This document shows, piece after piece, positions 30,506 to 41,679 of a DNA stretch of 64,000 nucleotides. The position numbers and the translations under genes were made by a program. The stretch comes from Spirodela intermedia (Eukaryota > Streptophyta > Magnoliopsida > Alismatales > Araceae). Within the stretch, counting starts at the first letter, position 1, and each line of letters opens with the position of its first letter. Under the pieces are notes generated by a model. It saw nothing but the letters and a program-made list of their open reading frames with translations, did no database searches and had not been told where the DNA came from. The DNA is taken from contig LR746266.1 in the NCBI GenBank assembly GCA_902729315.2, positions 4,784,759 through 4,848,758 on the forward strand. Reading direction: 5' to 3'.

Positions 30506-30589
30506 TGGGTTATAATGACAATGCTCCGCTGCTGACGGTCTCCGCAGTACCACGAGGAGTTGACCAGTCAATCTATGGGATGGCGGACC

Positions 30590-30990
30590 GTGAGAAAAAT
30601 TCGTCGCCCAGCCCCGGTTCAGGCTTTGCGTGTTTTGTGAGAAAAAGGCCGGCAAAGGGCCGCCTGGGCGCCCGTGCCCAGCCGCGCCAGTAAAACGTGG
30701 GGCAGGCGGTGCCGCCGCCTCCGACGGCTCGCGGCTTGGGCTGGCACACGCTTCCCCAAGCGGCACGGCCGCCGGCGTTGCGCCGCGCATGTGGAGGGCT
30801 AGCCCACACTCGGCAATTAACATTTGCGAGGAGAAGGCGGTCGCTTGCGGCGGGGCACACCGAGGGGGTGCTGGGCGGCGCCGTACGAAGCGCTGGCCCT
30901 CCTTCGCCGAAAGGAGGGGGAGGGCATTCGACATGACAAGGCCGGGCTTTATCCGCTTCGGGCATTTCCTTGCTTTCAATGAGAGGAGGT
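30590..30990. other. GC-rich block of unknown origin
   Basis: About 400 bp are far richer in GC than the AT-rich flanks and are open in several frames on both strands (for example minus 31063-30419 and minus 30965-30573). None of the translations shows a family I recognise. It could be an inserted organellar fragment, a transposon piece or a CpG-rich non-coding RNA region. Confidence 0.35.
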
Positions 30991-31572
30991 GGGTCTCGGT
31001 CGTCGGAAAGTTATGTCCCGTTGAATCCGCTCCTTCCACGATTTCCTTCCCCTCTCCCGCCACACTGGCTGCGAGCTACTCATCTCTCTCTCTCTCTCTC
31101 GTTCACGGGTCTCTTCGCCACGGCAGGGAGTGAGTGAGTGACTGAGTGAGTGAGAGAAAGAGTGAGGGTCAGAGAGGCAACCCGAAAGGTAACCACGTAG
31201 GGATTTGCGATGGAGCAGAATGGGACCCCTTCTTTTGGCCATCTTCGTTCACGGGGGAGACCGATGCCAAACGGATGGCAGCCATTTTAACCAGATCATG
31301 ACAAGAGGCTGGGAGGGTTTGAGCCCTCGACCGCGTTCGGCCTGCGAGTGGGTTCTTCTACGTTAGTGGGGGCGCCGCCGCTGCGTGAGGCCCACTGGGG
31401 AGAGCCGTCCGCCTCTCTCGACGGTGTGCCACGCTAATTATGCGGTCTGCGGCGGCCTGCAAGAGTAGCTTCCGGCCACCGATGTCAACACCATGGTGCT
31501 CCGTTCCGACGAGCACTGTCCCCGATCTGTTCCTCGCGAAAGTGGAACCTTTGCCAAGACGTCAAAGAGCTG

Positions 31573-31610
31573 TGGGGGCAGCCCCCAAACCGCTTGAGAT
31601 ATATCTCAAG
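31573..31610. repeat. Two adjacent palindromes
   Basis: TGGGGGC-A-GCCCCCA at 31573-31587 is followed five bases later by the perfect 18-bp palindrome CTTGAGATATATCTCAAG at 31593-31610. No gene is nearby. Confidence 0.6.
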
Positions 31611-34339
31611 TAGACGTCTGAATCGCGACCATCTATGGGCTGTCCGCGTCTCTACTGGCCCGGTGAAAATAACTTACGCCAGCAGAGCAATATAAAAAAC
31701 AGGGTTACGATATTACTCATGAGTCTAGAAGGAATTCACATTATAACCCCAACAAAAACGTAGGATTAAACTTGGAATTATAAACCTCACGGAGTAAACA
31801 CAATTGGTTGGAAAAGCAACTGCAAATAAGAAAGGAATATGAACACCGTGTCGATCAATTGTTCCTTCGCATTCACTCGATTTTGGTTACTGTTTGGGAC
31901 CGAAGGAATAACGGGAGGGATCTCCGGCAGTATGCGGCGGCGTCGCGGCTCCACGTGATGGGTCGGACTCCCTTGGTTTTCAAATGAAACAGAAGGGGAG
32001 ACGAGTCATCTTCCTCACAGTTCTCCACTCCTTCCTGACTTGAACCCCGGTCCGTCTACTGCTCACTTTTTCTCCAGCTTTACCGACCGGAGTTTCCATT
32101 TACGTCCTCGGGCTTGCTCCCTGGTGCGGCCGGGAGGAGGGAGGAGCCGCCTCCATGCCTCTGTTGAGCGGCAGAGGGAAAAGATCGTGCGCTCAGGAAT
32201 AAAGTTGAAGTCGTATTTGAGTGATAAAGGAGCCCACTTTGGAGAGATTGATAGGCAGAGAAAGAGAAGGTCGCAGACTTCTCTATCTGAGCTCCCTCGT
32301 GGGGTGGGATCGGGAGAGATCACCTGAAACCCCGTCCGTCCATCTGCTCTCTCCTCGGGGAGGGAGCCTCCTACGACCGCGCGAGAAAGAGGAGCACTGC
32401 ACCACGGTCATGGAGGGACATGCAGGAAAGGGAAACTTCTGGCCTCGTTCTCCGCCATGAATAAAGAGCTTGACTGACTGACCCCAAGGCGAGCTTCGAA
32501 ATCATGAGGAATCCGGAGCCGGCTCCTGGTCTGCTTCAGAACAGGCTTTTGTTGCCCCCTGCCGAGCGCAGTGCCGTTCGCCCTCGGGCATTCGCGTTTC
32601 TGAGTTCAGCCGGCCGCTACACCGAAGTCCGCCGGCAAGTTCGTTCATAGGGCTCCCCGCCTGCGGCGAGGGGGGGACGACGACAAGCCTCACTGGCAGT
32701 ATACGACGAGGCCCGAGTCTCTCCAACGAGGAACCTGTCGCGTCAAGCGAGGAACTTGTTATTCTACTGCTTTGTCGCCGTTGGACGTCTCCATTTCACC
32801 CAGCTTCCTCTCCTATAGCCCTTCGTCCCGCTATAGACAGTCTACGGTCACTGTTTTGGACTCTATATACACGTACCCTTTTGAGTATCTCCGTGTACAG
32901 AGAGAGAGAGAGAGAGAATCTTCATCTATATCTTGTGCATACGTGTTTGTGTGCGTGAGAGAGAGAGAGCTTGGATCACCTGCCGACACAGCCTTCATTC
33001 CTGAGAGGAACACGCAAAACTGGCGGATCAATAGAGCTACAAGTGGTTCCTCGCTGTAGTATATTAAACGGCACGAGGTCTCAATAGCGCAAATTACATG
33101 GCTTACTAATCGCGCAAAAATGCTCGATCTTCGTTCGTTACGTTCGCAAGCTTTGTTCGGCGCAGTCGGCCTCCTGTTAATTTCTTCGTTTAAGAAAATA
33201 ACAATATAAAATTATTTCTCCAAAAAAATCATCTCATCCCATTAGAAAACAAACTATTATTAAAAAAACCATACCTTACGAATTTTAAGTACAAATTTTT
33301 TAGATGAATGTGGTGGTCATCACGCCAGCTGGCGGTCTTCGCCCACGCGTTGCCTGCTGCAGAGGTTCATGTTTTTTTTTCCTTAACGCTGGTTGACAAC
33401 GGCGTCAATTAGCCCTCGTTATGCCCAGATTACCGAGGAGATCTTCGGTGTGGACGCCATTTCTCTACGAGGCAAGAATGCGTCGGATCTTGCGTGCTAC
33501 AACGAGATTCGACTGCCGGCAGATTAACGAGATAACCCTAGATTCCTGACAGTGACGTGGGAGTCCCACTTAGGTGTGGAAACTGAAAACGGACGAAACC
33601 AATCTCTGTTAAGATACTGACGGCGACTGTCTCAGCTCCAGTGGGAGGTCATTAAGCGAGACCATCCAGGGGGCCCCGTCCGATGGATAGGTTATTAAAG
33701 GATCAGCACCGTCCGTCTGGTGGTCCTCGTCAGCTAGGGGATCCGTTCCGTGGTTTGACTGCGGGGAGTGCTGCCACATCATCTGGAAAAATAAAGAAGA
33801 CTCTGATGGAGGAGAGAGCTGGTTGGTGGGTAATTGGGCTCCCCTGTGAACATCGACAGCCATTGGAAACGGATCGAACGGTGGTTGATCTGCTGATCGA
33901 GGGGGGAGAGGAGGGGGTTCCCTGTCACGGGGAAGCTCCCCCCCTTCCCCCATGCCGCTGAGGAGCTCTTTAACAGCGAGCTCCGCACGCCGCCAAAACT
34001 CGCTCTTTTTGCATCTATATCAACGTCATTAGTAGCTTCGCCGCCCGCTAAATTCTGGGGTGGGGGAAGGGGGGAGGAGGCGGAGGCGGGGCGAGCGGGC
34101 GGCGCTACCGAGCTCATCGCGGCGCAGATTTCAGGTCGTTCCCAGCGGATCCGGTGGTCGACGACTACCGCTGTTAATGTGGAGACGCCAGAAGAAACAA
34201 AAGGACGACTCCTCCGCTTTCCCTCCCCCGTCTTCTCTACGTGTATCGTGCTGTAGAGGGCTGGAGGAGGCATGGGGTTTTTGCTTCCCCGGGCTTAGCG
34301 AAATAGTGGTGGAGGGGGGACGAAGGGGGAGGAAGGGGC

Positions 34340-35776
34340 ATGGAAGAATCGGGTTGCTCCGGTATCTTGGGTAATCTGTTTTGCCATGAGGACGGGACTT
34401 CTCTCGAAGGGGGGGAGGAGGAGGAGGGAGAGAGAGGGGGCGATGAGGTTGGGCTGACCAGGGACTCCGTAATCTCCGAGGAGGAGGAAGCATACATCGG
34501 GACGCTGGTCTCTCGAGAGAACAGCTTCGAGGGGAGAAACAGCCGGGGTTTTTCCTCCAGCGACGCCTCCTCGGCGGTCCCCGCCGTGGACTGGCTGAAA
34601 TACGCGCGCTCCGCCGCCGTCCGGTGGATTCTGAGAGTGGGTGTTCCCCACTCCAGATTGTCATTGTTTTTACTTTTTATATGTTTTCCGATCTTTTCGA
34701 TCTCAGAAAGTTCTTGCCTTTTGAATCAGACGCGGGTGTACTTCGGCTTCAGCCCCCAGACGGCATACCTCTCCGTGATTTACCTCGATCGGTTCTTCGT
34801 GAAGCGAACCATCGATGTACGTATTTATCTCGCCTTTCACAAGAGATTTCTCTGGCCGCTCTATTCAGTAGCGTAGACCTGAACCTTATTCGTATGCAGA
34901 TGAGGCAATCTTGGGCGATTCAGTTGTTATCGGTGGCGTGCCTGTCGCTGGCTGCGAAGATGGAAGAATGCAGAGTTCCGGCGCTGACGGAGTACCCAGG
35001 AGAGGAATGCGAATTCGAGAGCAAGGCAATCCAGCGGATGGAGCTCCTTGTATTGAACACATTGGAGTGGAGGATGGGTTCAATAACACCCTTTCTCTAT
35101 ATAGATTACTTTGCGTCGAAGTTTGTACTTTGCCGCAGTGGCAAGGGCCTGCCGTCCAGAGCCACGGAGCTCATCCTTGCCGCAATTGAAGGTCAGTGCA
35201 CTGGTCCAATGAGATATCTCCAATTGTTTTGTCGCTGCCGCACTGTTTATTCTAACGTTGCCCGCTTCGATCCTTCTGTATTTCTCATCAGGGATGAACT
35301 TGGTGGATCACCGCCCGTCCGCCGTGGCGGCCGCGGCAGTCTTCGCCGCCGCCGGGCAGCCATTAACGAAGACGTTGCTGGAGGATAAGATTGGCGCCGT
35401 CTCCCCGTGTAGATCGTTAGAAACTGTGAGCCGAATAAATCTTCGTTGCTCCACTCTTGTCTCTTCGGCCGGACTGATATTTTTCACCTCTGAATTCGTA
35501 TTCTCTTTTCTCTCTTCCCCTCAGGACCGCACACTTTCTTGCTACAACCTGATCATGATGATGATTCAGGAGTCAAGGAAGTCGCAGAAGGACCTGCCGT
35601 TACACAACCTTTTGATCCCCTTCGAGGCGACGCCGGCATCCTTCCCGTGTGTGCCTTGCTCCGGGGATGCCATTGATAGCTCCTCCTTGAGCACCGTCTG
35701 CAGCAAGAGGAGAAGGCTTACCCTGGGCTCCTACGACTGCAATTGCCCCACATCCAGGAAGAACAACCCCGACTAG
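34340..35776 (+). CDS. CYCD5-like: D-type cyclin, D5-like, 353 aa
   Basis: Exons 34340-34636, 34730-34816, 34900-35191, 35292-35425 and 35525-35776 join in phase to 354 codons. D cyclins pair with CDKA to phosphorylate the retinoblastoma-related protein at G1/S. The RBR-binding LxCxE motif is present as LFCHE at residues 13-17, followed by an acidic stretch. The N-terminal cyclin box runs from AVDWLKYARSAAVRWIL through YFGFSPQTAYLSVIYLDRFF and WAIQLLSVACLSLAAKMEE to LNTLEWRMGSITPFLYIDYF. The C-terminal box includes HRPSAVAAAAVFAA and the tail has a basic SKRRRLTLGS. The WAxxLLSVACLSLAAKMEE/VPxLxxYP arrangement is closest to the D5 group. The subgroup is less certain than the D-type call. Confidence 0.9.
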
Positions 35777-36195
35777 GCAAGGGGAAGGGTGACCCTCTGT
35801 TTCTCCTGAGTGCATCTTTCTTCTCTCTCTCTCTCTTTCTTCCTGCGGGAGGTGCCATTAGAATCTCTCTAATTACGTAACGGGAATAGCGTGGGGTGGT
35901 CTGTAGGCTTCTGGTTGGTTGGCCTTGTTCTCGAGTGGTGATTTATTTTTTCTTTCTAATTGGTTTACTGTTTAAAGGGGAAGAAGGGGGAGAGGAGGTA
36001 GGAAAGAAGGGAGAACCTTCAGCGGAGCGCAGAAAGGCTGACAGGAAGAAGTGACCCCGGGGGCCCCCAGGGAGACGGTTTGTGAGGAGTCTCTCTAGCA
36101 AGTAGTCCTTTCTGATTGATAGCCCTCGTCAATGATTCATGGAAACTCACCCAATATTTTTTTTCTCTCATCTTCCAAGTTCCTGTTCCTTCCCC

Positions 36196-36241
<46 letters not shown>

Positions 36242-37303
36242 GTGTGACCCTCCTCCCACGGGGACAGGGAGGGCTGCAGCTTGTAGTGTCCAAAGCGACT
36301 GAAAGTCATGTTGAAAGGAAATGGATGTTGATCGGTATCATCTGGGTGTCAATCAGATGCTCTCTATTGCCGTATTATATTTATGCATATTCGTCTGCCA
36401 GCTCAAATCCGAGCGAAACAAGGCCTCAATCCCTGCTTCTCTGAACCTCAGAACGGCGGCCTCCCCGGGTACCGGGGCCCAAAGCTATTTGAGGTAAGGC
36501 GTCAAGGAGGGAGAAGACAGAAGACAGCGTCGGTGCCTCTTGGTGTGTTTTGAGGTCTTCTCCTTCCTTGGCACGAGGGCTATGGCGACCAAGCTCTTCC
36601 GGGGTGTGACGCTCCGGACTGACCATCAGATGCCCTGGGGCAGGCTCTTTTGTCCACACCTCTACTGCCGGAAACAGGAGCAGTTGGACAGGGCGGCAAC
36701 GGGGGCCTCCTCGGGTAACTCCCCCGTCCACCCCACCTGTTAGAAGGAATGCGCAGCAGCGCAGCTTGCCATAGCCTCAACACTCCCTGCTGGCACTGCA
36801 CTGACTGGCGCAGTAAAATAAGGGCGAGAATTTTCATCGTCTGAGACCCCGCCGGCGACAAAACCTCTTGCCCCCGACCCTCTGCGAGCTCCCCACCGCC
36901 ACCGCCACCAACAGGGAGCAAAATGAAAATAGCAGGCGGAAGAGACGCCGATAGGGACGGCGAAAATAATAATATTGATGATAACAGAGGCGGTAATTGA
37001 ATATCTTTCTCTGACTCGGTCAACAATGTGGATTCCCCCCGCAGACCGGTGATTTGATCCGTCCTTGATGGGGGCGACAGAGGGTCCGAAATCACCGCTC
37101 CGGGGTTTGAATGGTGATCACCGTCTTCATTGTGGCCTCGCGGCGGGTGGGTGGGTGAGCCAGTCGGGCCGAGAGAAATCTATCCAATCCGGAGGAATCT
37201 GGGGATGAACAGGTGAGTCAGCAGAGCCGGAGGAACCGAGGTCAGTAGTCTCTGTGGGTTCAGTCCCAAGTGGCGTCGGCAGCGGGGGCGAACTGTCTGT
37301 TCT
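35777..37303. other. Spacer between convergent cyclin and Ca2+-ATPase genes
   Basis: This holds the 3' untranslated ends of both genes. It includes a long (TC)n array at 36199-36238 and a C/G-rich stretch near 36860-36920. No further gene is recognised. Confidence 0.4.
36199..36238. repeat. (TC)n microsatellite
   Basis: An uninterrupted TC dinucleotide array of about 40 bp lies downstream of the cyclin gene. It is seen directly. Confidence 0.9.
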
Positions 37304-40300
37304 TCATCCCTGCCGAGGCGGCTGCGTTTCCTTGGAACCCACCGGTATCAGCTTGACGGCGGCTGCAATGGGCATGCCCAGGAACCCGATCAATACGCAC
37401 ACAAGCCACTGCGACAGATCGAGCGGGGTGGTGCCCGCGAAATCTCCGAGAAACTCCACGATTATGATCTGGAAGGCGACGGTGCAGGATACGACGCCCA
37501 CGAACACGTAGTTATTTAGCAAGCCCGTGAGCACATCGATCTTCTCCATTTCCCTGGAACTGATTTCGTTGAAAATCTGTGAGAGAGACCCATGAATCAG
37601 TCGGGAAATCAAGTCGAAGGGGACTAACCGCGGTGAGTGGCAGAGAGATACCTGGCAGAAGATGAAGGCATTGAAAATCAGAGTGTTCAACGTTAGATCT
37701 GCGTCCGGCCCAGAGAGCTGAAACAGATCTTTCCCCTCCGTCTGGAGATAGCATATCACGATGAACTGATACAGCGACTGCCCCACGATGTTCCTCCACA
37801 TCGCGCTGCTGATGAAGTTCCCCTCCCTTCCGAGCGGCGTTCTTTTCATCAGCTCATCCTGAGGAGGCTCGGTTGCCAGCGCGAGGGCCCCCAACGTATC
37901 CATAATCATGTTGACCCAGAGAAGCTGAACAGCTGTGAGGGGGGCATGCCCTAGATAGCAAAGATCGCACACGCGGTAAGTCTCTGGACCAAGGTCAACC
38001 CACAATCTTCAGAACAGGAATCGTCAACTGCAGGCTCTCGTACCAGTGAGGCACGCTGAAGAAAAGTTGACTACAAGAGCAACCACGTTAACAGTGAGCT
38101 GAAACTGCACAAACTTCTGGATGTTGACATACACAGAACGCCCCCATTTTGCGACGGTCACAATGGTCGAGAAGTTATCATCCAGAATGATGACGTCGGA
38201 GCTTTCTTTTGCCACCTGGTTGAAGTCAGCGCCAGCACCACCAGATTAACTGAGGAAAGTCTTCGTAAAATAGCAGGATATTAAGGGATTAGCGATATTT
38301 AGGGTGATATCGCTCGAAAACAATATGATATTCTCGTGATGCACCACCGCAGGGTAGACTAAACAATATGACTCAAAAATTATAAGATCACGGACAAAAT
38401 TTTATATCATCTATGACGGATCAATGAAGATAAGAAAGAATCTTTTCTTGGGTTGACTGGGATGTGACGAGGTAGGAGCCAGGAAAACACGAGAAAGAAA
38501 AAAACTTAGGCTATGAATGACATGATTGGCGAAAAGGATCACCTCGGTTCCAGAAATTCCCATCGCCAATCCAATATCGGCCTCACGAAGGGCTGGAGCA
38601 TCGTTCGTGCCATCACCAGTAACAGCGACGACTTCATTGCCTACTGTTCTCAGGTGCCTGACCAGGGTGAGTTTGTCCAAAGGTGACGATCTCGCCATCA
38701 CCTAAAACAAGCAGAGCAAGACCAGGAAAGAAGACGGTAGATATCAGTCAGACACACCATAAAAATTCAACGAGGGAAGGGGAAATTCATGAGAAGCATC
38801 ACCTGAAGCTTAGGGACTAGTTCCGTCAACTCTTCCGCACTTTTTCGACGAAACTCTGGGCCTTCGATGGTTACACCGCCCTCAGTCAGGATGCCACACT
38901 CCCGGGCAATCGCCCTAGCGGTGTTTATATTGTCACCTGTGATCATCCGGACGGTAATCCCTGCTGATCTACAGACTGCGACGGATTCCTTCACGCCAGG
39001 GCGGACCGGATCTTTTATACCCACGATACCAATACATGTAAATCCCTCTTGAGGAATCTGATCTTCGACGCAGAAGCTGCCATCCATATCCCTGTAAGCC
39101 AGGCAGAGGGATCGAAGAGCTTCACTGCAAAAACTTTCAATCGTCTGCGCAAGGTGCTGTCTAGTCGCTTCATCGAGGGGAACAGGGTTACCAGCCGGGT
39201 CGATGACCTTTTCGCAGGAAGCTAACACCATTTCGGAAGCACCTTTGCAGTGGGCACGAAACCCCCCCCCACGAAGTTCTATGACGACTCCCATCCTCTT
39301 CTTCAGTGAATTGAATGGCTCGACCTTGATGAGTTTAGCTTCTCGGCGCTCGGATGAGAAATCTCCCCCGAGAGATAGACCGAACGCCAACAAAGAGGTC
39401 TCAGTTGGTGTTCCTAAGATCTCAAATCTCCCCTCCTCGTCGAACACGACCTCCCCGGCTGTATTACTGAAGATAGATTGCAGAAGAGCTTTGACGGCGG
39501 GATCTGGAATCTTGGAGCGCGCTTTCAAGGCCTCCCCTGAATCACCCACCTCTTTGATGCTCCCGCAGATGCACGCTTTAACGACCGTCATTCGATTGGT
39601 CGTCAGTGTTCCTGTCTTGTCGCTGCAGATGCAGGTAGCCGAACCCATTGTTTCGCAAGCAGCGAGGTGGCGGACGAGCGCTCTGTCGTTCATCATCTTC
39701 TTCATGGCGAAAGCGAGACTCAGGGTTACAGCCAGGGGCAGCCCCTCGGGCACTGCAACCACCACGATGGTCACCGCAATAGCAAAGTAGTTCAGGATCT
39801 CCAAAGCATCATCACCCGTCCAGCCCATCACTGAACCATCTTGAATCTTCTGGCTGATGAGAGCCTGGGCAAGCACTGAAAACGTCAAAACGGCGAAAAA
39901 TAGGCCAATCTTCCCAATTACACCGGCAACTCCGTTCAGTTTGACTTGCAATGGGGTCTCGTCGTCTCCAACTTCACCGAGAGCGGCCACGAGTTTACCC
40001 CACTGAGTTTTCATGCCGACTGTCGTCACCAGCATTTTGCCAAAGCCATCTTGCACCTTCGTTCCCGACGAAAGAAAGGGATTATCCACGTTGACCGCGA
40101 CTGGCTCGCTCTCTCCGGTTAAACTTGATGCATTTATCAGAAGAGAGAATCCAGAAACAAACAGACCGTCTGCAGGGACTTGATCGCCGATCGCCAGGTG
40201 CACAATGTCTCCGGGAAGGAGGTCATAGATGGACATCTTCTGTCTGGACCCATTCCTCGTGGCTTGAATGGAGATCTTCTTCTTCTCCTCGTCCAAGTCT

Positions 40301-41679
40301 CTGAACTGCAAGGATTGCCGATAATTACTGGTGCCAGTGACAATAACGACCAAGAGTATGCTTGCCACAATCCCAAGACCATCATGGGCACCTTTGGGCC
40401 ATCCTTCCACGCCGATGCCAACAACAAGCGACACAAACGCGCACACCCCGAGAATGGTCAACGTTGTGTCTTGGAGTGCCTCCCACAGAAACACCCAGAA
40501 GCTCTTCATCTCAGCCTCGGTGAATTTATTGACTCCATAAATATCTTGCCTGGATCTCAGCTGATCTTCTGTATCAGCAATCCCTCTGGTAGTTGAGGAA
40601 GATAATTTTGCGGCAATCCCTTCTACGCCGCCATGGTCCTTTAGTTTCTTCGCATCCTTCTCCTCGACAATAGATCCCAGTTCACTTGCACAAATCTGGA
40701 AGCCTGCTGCCTCGACTTCCTCAGGAACAGAGTACTTGTAACGAGAGCTGATATCTTCACAGACATCTGACAAGGGAAGGACCTTACCTTCTGCAATTTG
40801 AAGAGTAACTTTCGGGATCTCAGTAGCAACACTTGACCTCTCCTGAAAAGAATGAGTTGAATGTCAGACTCGACAGAGAGACTTAGTTGAATGGTAACCA
40901 TCAAGTTTGTCTGTAATAGGAAACCATCAATGAGACTTGCAGCGAATTATCCTGAAGAATCGCAAATAACTCAATAAATAAAGGATCCTGGTCAGCCATG
41001 CATTTGACCGAATTACGAAATATTACGCAAGATAGGAAGATGTAGGGATGTTCTTGATCTGGGGAACGATGAAATAATCGTTCCATGATATCGTTTGGAT
41101 GGATTAATCACGAGTCATATCCCGCTAAGAACATCGAAATCCACTTTTTCTGGATATTGTGATCGGGTGGATTGATTCTTCTCCGGACTGCCATAGCCAA
41201 GTGGTGATTGCATACATTTATGAATCATACCAGTAGCTGAGTTCTTCGTCCCATACACTACTTTCTCCAAGGATAGACAATCTCACGACCGACGAGATGA
41301 TGACTGATCTAGCTCACTGATATCGGACATCTAGACGCTAAAGACCCTCAAAGCTGCTGATGATCCTTCTGCAGGCCCTCTGTAGGCCGTTGTGATCTTC
41401 GAGAGATTGTATTTCTGGGCCAATTTCTTGGGTAACTCGTGTCATGAGATATACGGAGATCACCCCATCAGAAGGCAGAGATGGAGCGCCGGGAAGGAGA
41501 AACAGACCGGGCAGGAGGGAACAACCCGGTTGCTGCTCGTCATGGCCTCGGCCTCGGAACGCTTGGAGCGGTTCGCTGTAGAGCGGACCCTTTGCTGGAG
41601 ATTCTTGACGACGCCGCACAGCTTTGGCCGTCGGCGGCGACTTCACCCCACGGAGAGTCTGATCCAGATAATTCTCCAT
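37304..41679 (-). pseudogene. ACA-like: P2B autoinhibited Ca2+-ATPase (ACA type) with frameshifted first exon
   Basis: Exons on the minus strand: 41679-41526, 40842-38803, 38701-38543, 38215-38044, 37950-37652, 37576-37304. Exons 2-6 give an unbroken 980-residue pump: YSVPEEVEAAGFQICASELGSIV, SSLTGESEPV, VVAVPEGLPLAVTLSLAF, the phosphorylation site [50 protein letters not shown] and TAVQLLWVNMIMDTLGALALATEPP. Such pumps export Ca2+ from the cytosol and are autoinhibited by an N-terminal calmodulin-binding domain. Here exon 1 starts MENYLDQTLRGVK, but the following calmodulin-binding peptide (KLCGVVKNLQQRVRSTANRSKR) lies in another frame. The exon sum is one base off, and the segment between is about eight codons shorter than usual. 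An ATG at 41543-41541 could yield a truncated protein lacking the regulatory domain. It could also be an assembly error, so the pseudogene label is provisional. Confidence 0.8.

Larger units (their letters stand above)
29977..34339. other. Spacer between IFRD and cyclin genes (4.4 kb)
   Basis: No gene model is supported here. Contents: a TGGGCC cluster (30353-30505), a very GC-rich block (about 30590-30990), (CT)n/(GA)n runs near 31081-31170, two adjacent palindromes (31573-31610), a GC-rich block near 32500-32730, short GA arrays near 32900-32970, and the cyclin promoter and leader. Many overlapping frames in the GC-rich blocks are composition effects. Confidence 0.5.

Noticed and set aside
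30419-31063. 214-codon minus-strand frame as a protein gene
   Set aside because: Open in several overlapping frames on both strands in a GC-rich block, with no recognisable domain or splice structure.
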